Of a DNA stretch of 10,001 nucleotides, positions 8,463 to 10,001 are shown one piece after another (the stretch's first letter is position 1; each line of letters opens with the position of its first letter). Origin of the DNA: Methylovirgula sp. (lineage in GTDB: Bacteria > Pseudomonadota > Alphaproteobacteria > Rhizobiales > Beijerinckiaceae); NCBI GenBank assembly GCA_030044485.1, contig JASHVQ010000054.1:1-10001 (forward strand), given 5' to 3'. The notes beneath the pieces were generated by a model. The model searched no databases, was not told the DNA's origin, and saw only the letters and a program-made list of their open reading frames with translations. Position numbers and translations under genes: made by a program.

Positions 8463-8712
8463 CGCGCGCCCGCCGTAATACAGCCTAGGAGAGCGTGATT
8501 TGCGCGCTTCTTAGGCGCGCATTGGATCGAGGCGCGGCGGCTCGTTTTCCCGCCTCGAAGCGCTTTCCCGGGCTTATGCCGCCATGCACCGCGCGGTGCC
8601 CGGCAAGCCGCGTCAACCGCCACAGAATTGCCCCTTATCGAGCCGTAGCATCGCCCTGCGGCATGCGCTAAAAGCTGGCGCGTCGGCCTATAAGGCTTCG
8701 TCGGGGCTCCGA
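8463..8712. other. ftsZ-bamD intergenic region with two inverted repeats
   Basis: This 250-bp gap has no convincing gene; lpxC, often found here in relatives, is absent. It contains a hairpin TGCGCGC (8501-8507) / GCGCGCA (8515-8521) 38 nt after the ftsZ stop, a terminator-like position but without a T-tract. A second inverted repeat is TCGAGGCG (8527-8534) / CGCCTCGA (8551-8558). TATAAG at 8689-8694 could be a -10 element for bamD, but I see no matching -35. The bamD frame is open from 8584, but that extension would precede a complete lipoprotein signal and is probably not translated. Confidence 0.35.
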
Positions 8713-9624
8713 ATGTCCTTGGTTCCAAACTCGGCTTCGCCGCCTGACCGGGCGGGATTTTTCCGGTGGGCGCCGCTGGTCGCGGCGATCGGGCTTGCCT
8801 TGCCAATTGCCGCCTGCTCGTCCATGTCCATTCCCGACTCGCTCGACAAGGTCAATCCAATGAGCCTGTTCGGCGGCGCAAAATACGAGACCAAGGTCAT
8901 TCCCGATACGGCGCCGGAACTGCTCTATGACGAAGGCCTCGCCGACCTCGACTCCCGCGACTACGACAAGGCGACTAAGAAATTCCAGGATCTCGAAAAG
9001 CAATACACGTTCTCGCAATGGGAACGCAAAGCATTGCTGATGGAGGCCTTCAGCCAGTATCAAAACGGCAGTTTTGACGACGCCATTGGAACGACGCAGC
9101 GTTACATCGGCCATTATACTGCCGCCCCGGATCTCGATTACATGTATTACATCGAGGCCATGTCCTATTATAATCAGATCCCGGACGTGTCGCACGATCA
9201 GGACCGCGCGCAGAAGGCCTCCGTCGTCTTCGGCGAGATCATCGACAAGTTCCCCAATTCGCCCTATGCCGACGACGCGCGCTACAAGCTGCAGGTCACG
9301 CGCGACCAGCTTGCCGGCCAAGAGATGATGATCGGCCGCTATTATCTGACACGGCGCAATTACACCGCGGCCATCAACCGCTTCCGCGACGTGCTGGCCA
9401 AGTACCAGACGACGCGCCACGCCCAAGAAGCCTTGATGCGGCTGACCGAGGCCTATCTCGCGCTTGGCATTCCCAACGAAGCGCAGACCGCGGCCGCAGT
9501 GCTTGGGCACAATTTCCCGGACTCGCCCTGGTACAAGGACGCCTACGCCAGATTGCATGATGGCGGCCTCGAGCCTCACGAAGACCCGACATCCTGGATT
9601 TCCAAGGCCTTCCACATCAGCTAG
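8713..9624 (+). CDS. bamD: Outer-membrane assembly lipoprotein BamD (ComL/YfiO)
   Basis: BamD is an essential lipoprotein of the BAM complex, which folds beta-barrel proteins into the outer membrane. From the ATG at 8713 the product has 303 residues. It has a lipoprotein signal peptide (hydrophobic APLVAAIGLALPIAAC) with lipobox IAAC and predicted lipidated Cys35. Tetratricopeptide-like repeats follow, with family landmarks LYDEGLADLDSRDYDKATKKFQ, EAFSQYQNGSFDDAI, DEYxxY-like DLDYMYYIEAMSYY, FGEIIDKFPNSPYADDARYK and MMIGRYYLTRRNYTAAINRF. The C-terminus has AQTAAAVLGHNFPDSPWYKDAY. The 8713 start was preferred because it places the signal peptide close to the N-terminus, with GGGG 6 nt upstream. 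It lies between ftsZ and recN on the same strand, a conserved alphaproteobacterial neighbourhood. Confidence 0.94.
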   Translation: MSLVPNSASPPDRAGFFRWAPLVAAIGLALPIAACSSMSIPDSLDKVNPMSLFGGAKYETKVIPDTAPELLYDEGLADLDSRDYDKATKKFQDLEKQYTFSQWERKALLMEAFSQYQNGSFDDAIGTTQRYIGHYTAAPDLDYMYYIEAMSYYNQIPDVSHDQDRAQKASVVFGEIIDKFPNSPYADDARYKLQVTRDQLAGQEMMIGRYYLTRRNYTAAINRFRDVLAKYQTTRHAQEALMRLTEAYLALGIPNEAQTAAAVLGHNFPDSPWYKDAYARLHDGGLEPHEDPTSWISKAFHIS

Positions 9625-9663
9625 GCGCGTCCTGAAGGCTGCCTGAAACCCTCACGCGGCGCT

Positions 9664-9698
9664 TGATTCCGGGCCGAATCCGGCGTCTGATTCCGGGC
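9664..9698. promoter_or_regulatory. Direct repeat with three GANTC sites upstream of recN
   Basis: The 11-bp unit TGATTCCGGGC occurs at 9664-9674 and again at 9688-9698 (24-bp period). A GAATCCGG lies between the copies (9676-9683). GANTC (CcrM) sites are therefore at 9665-9669, 9676-9680 and 9689-9693, 45-79 nt before the recN ATG. I see no LexA-type GTTC-N7-GTTC box in this gap and no clear terminator for bamD. The repeat is seen directly; regulation of recN is inferred. Confidence 0.4.
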
Positions 9699-9742
9699 TT
9701 CTCGGCTATCCTCAATCCGCAAGCTTGCTTCGCGCCGGGTCC

Positions 9743-10001
9743 ATGCTGGTCCAGCTCGCCATTCGCGACATCGTGCTGATCGACAGGCTCGATCTCGAAT
9801 TCGGCCGCGGCCTCACCGTGCTCACCGGCGAGACCGGCGCCGGCAAGTCGATCCTGCTTGACGCATTCTCCCTTTCGCTCGGCGCGCGCGGCGACGGCTC
9901 GCTGGTGCGCCAGGGTGAAGCCCAGGGCCAGGTCACGGCCGTCTTCGAACTTCCCCTCGATCATCCGGCAGTCGCCGTGGCGCGCGCCCAGGATATCGAC
10001 A
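9743..10001 (+). CDS. recN: DNA repair protein RecN (N-terminal part, cut by window edge)
   Basis: RecN is an SMC-like ATPase that acts in repair of DNA double-strand breaks. Only the first 86 codons are present. The start MLVQLAIRDIVLIDRLDLEF is typical of RecN. It is followed by LTVLTGETGAGKSILLDAFS with the Walker A motif GETGAGKS at residues 29-36, then LGARGDGSLVRQG, also characteristic. The ATG at 9743 gives the expected N-terminus; the ribosome-binding site is weak (CCGGGT), and an in-frame TTG at 9725 is a poorer alternative. It follows bamD after 118 bp, a conserved order in Alphaproteobacteria. Confidence 0.93.
   Translation, partial: MLVQLAIRDIVLIDRLDLEFGRGLTVLTGETGAGKSILLDAFSLSLGARGDGSLVRQGEAQGQVTAVFELPLDHPAVAVARAQDID

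Noticed and set aside
8584..8712. 43-residue N-terminal extension of BamD
   Set aside because: It would place an otherwise complete lipoprotein signal peptide internally; the ATG at 8713 gives the normal arrangement.
9625..9742. LexA operator for recN
   Set aside because: No GTTC-N7-GTTC or close variant was found in this gap.

Overview
The window is a high-GC chromosomal segment from an alphaproteobacterium. It most likely comes from the Hyphomicrobiales (Rhizobiales), with a Beijerinckiaceae/Methylocystaceae-like flavour. This rests on gene content and protein style: the ddlB-ftsQ-ftsA-ftsZ tail of the division and cell-wall (dcw) cluster, FtsZ with a long C-terminal linker, BamD and RecN directly downstream, and a small secreted GCG/CRPN-type protein typical of that order. 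The exact genus is inference.

Layout. Positions 1-2052 (minus strand) hold the NAD-dependent DNA ligase LigA, whose last part (end of the BRCT domain) runs off the left edge. Divergent to it, after a 129-bp gap, is modA (2182-2979, plus), a periplasmic molybdate-binding protein. It is preceded by a good sigma-70-type promoter whose -10 element lies inside a perfect 8-N8-8 inverted repeat resembling a ModE 'Mo-box'. No modB or modC follows. Converging on modA is a small minus-strand gene (3060-3329) for an 89-residue exported Gly/Cys-rich protein.

From 3579 to the right edge all genes are on the plus strand: ddlB, ftsQ (overlaps ddlB by 34 nt), ftsA (ATGA overlap with ftsQ), ftsZ, bamD, and the beginning of recN. 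ddlB makes the D-Ala-D-Ala dipeptide. FtsQ and FtsA are the membrane bitopic and actin-like membrane-tether proteins of the divisome, and FtsZ is the tubulin-like ring protein. BamD belongs to the outer-membrane beta-barrel assembly machine and RecN to recombinational repair. Compared with the common alphaproteobacterial order (murB-ddlB-ftsQ-ftsA-ftsZ-lpxC-bamD-recN-ligA), murB is not next to ddlB, lpxC is absent between ftsZ and bamD, and ligA lies on the other side of the cluster and on the opposite strand.

Regulatory structure is the most interesting part. The ftsA-ftsZ gap holds a perfect 11-bp inverted repeat and three GANTC sites (the CcrM methylation motif of Alphaproteobacteria) within 48 bp. 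The bamD-recN gap also holds three GANTC sites, within 29 bp, two of them inside an 11-bp direct repeat. By my reading GANTC occurs only about 23 times in the whole window, so six sites in these two short gaps stand out. I see no CRISPR array, insertion sequence, tRNA, rRNA or defence system, and no clearly new multi-gene system.
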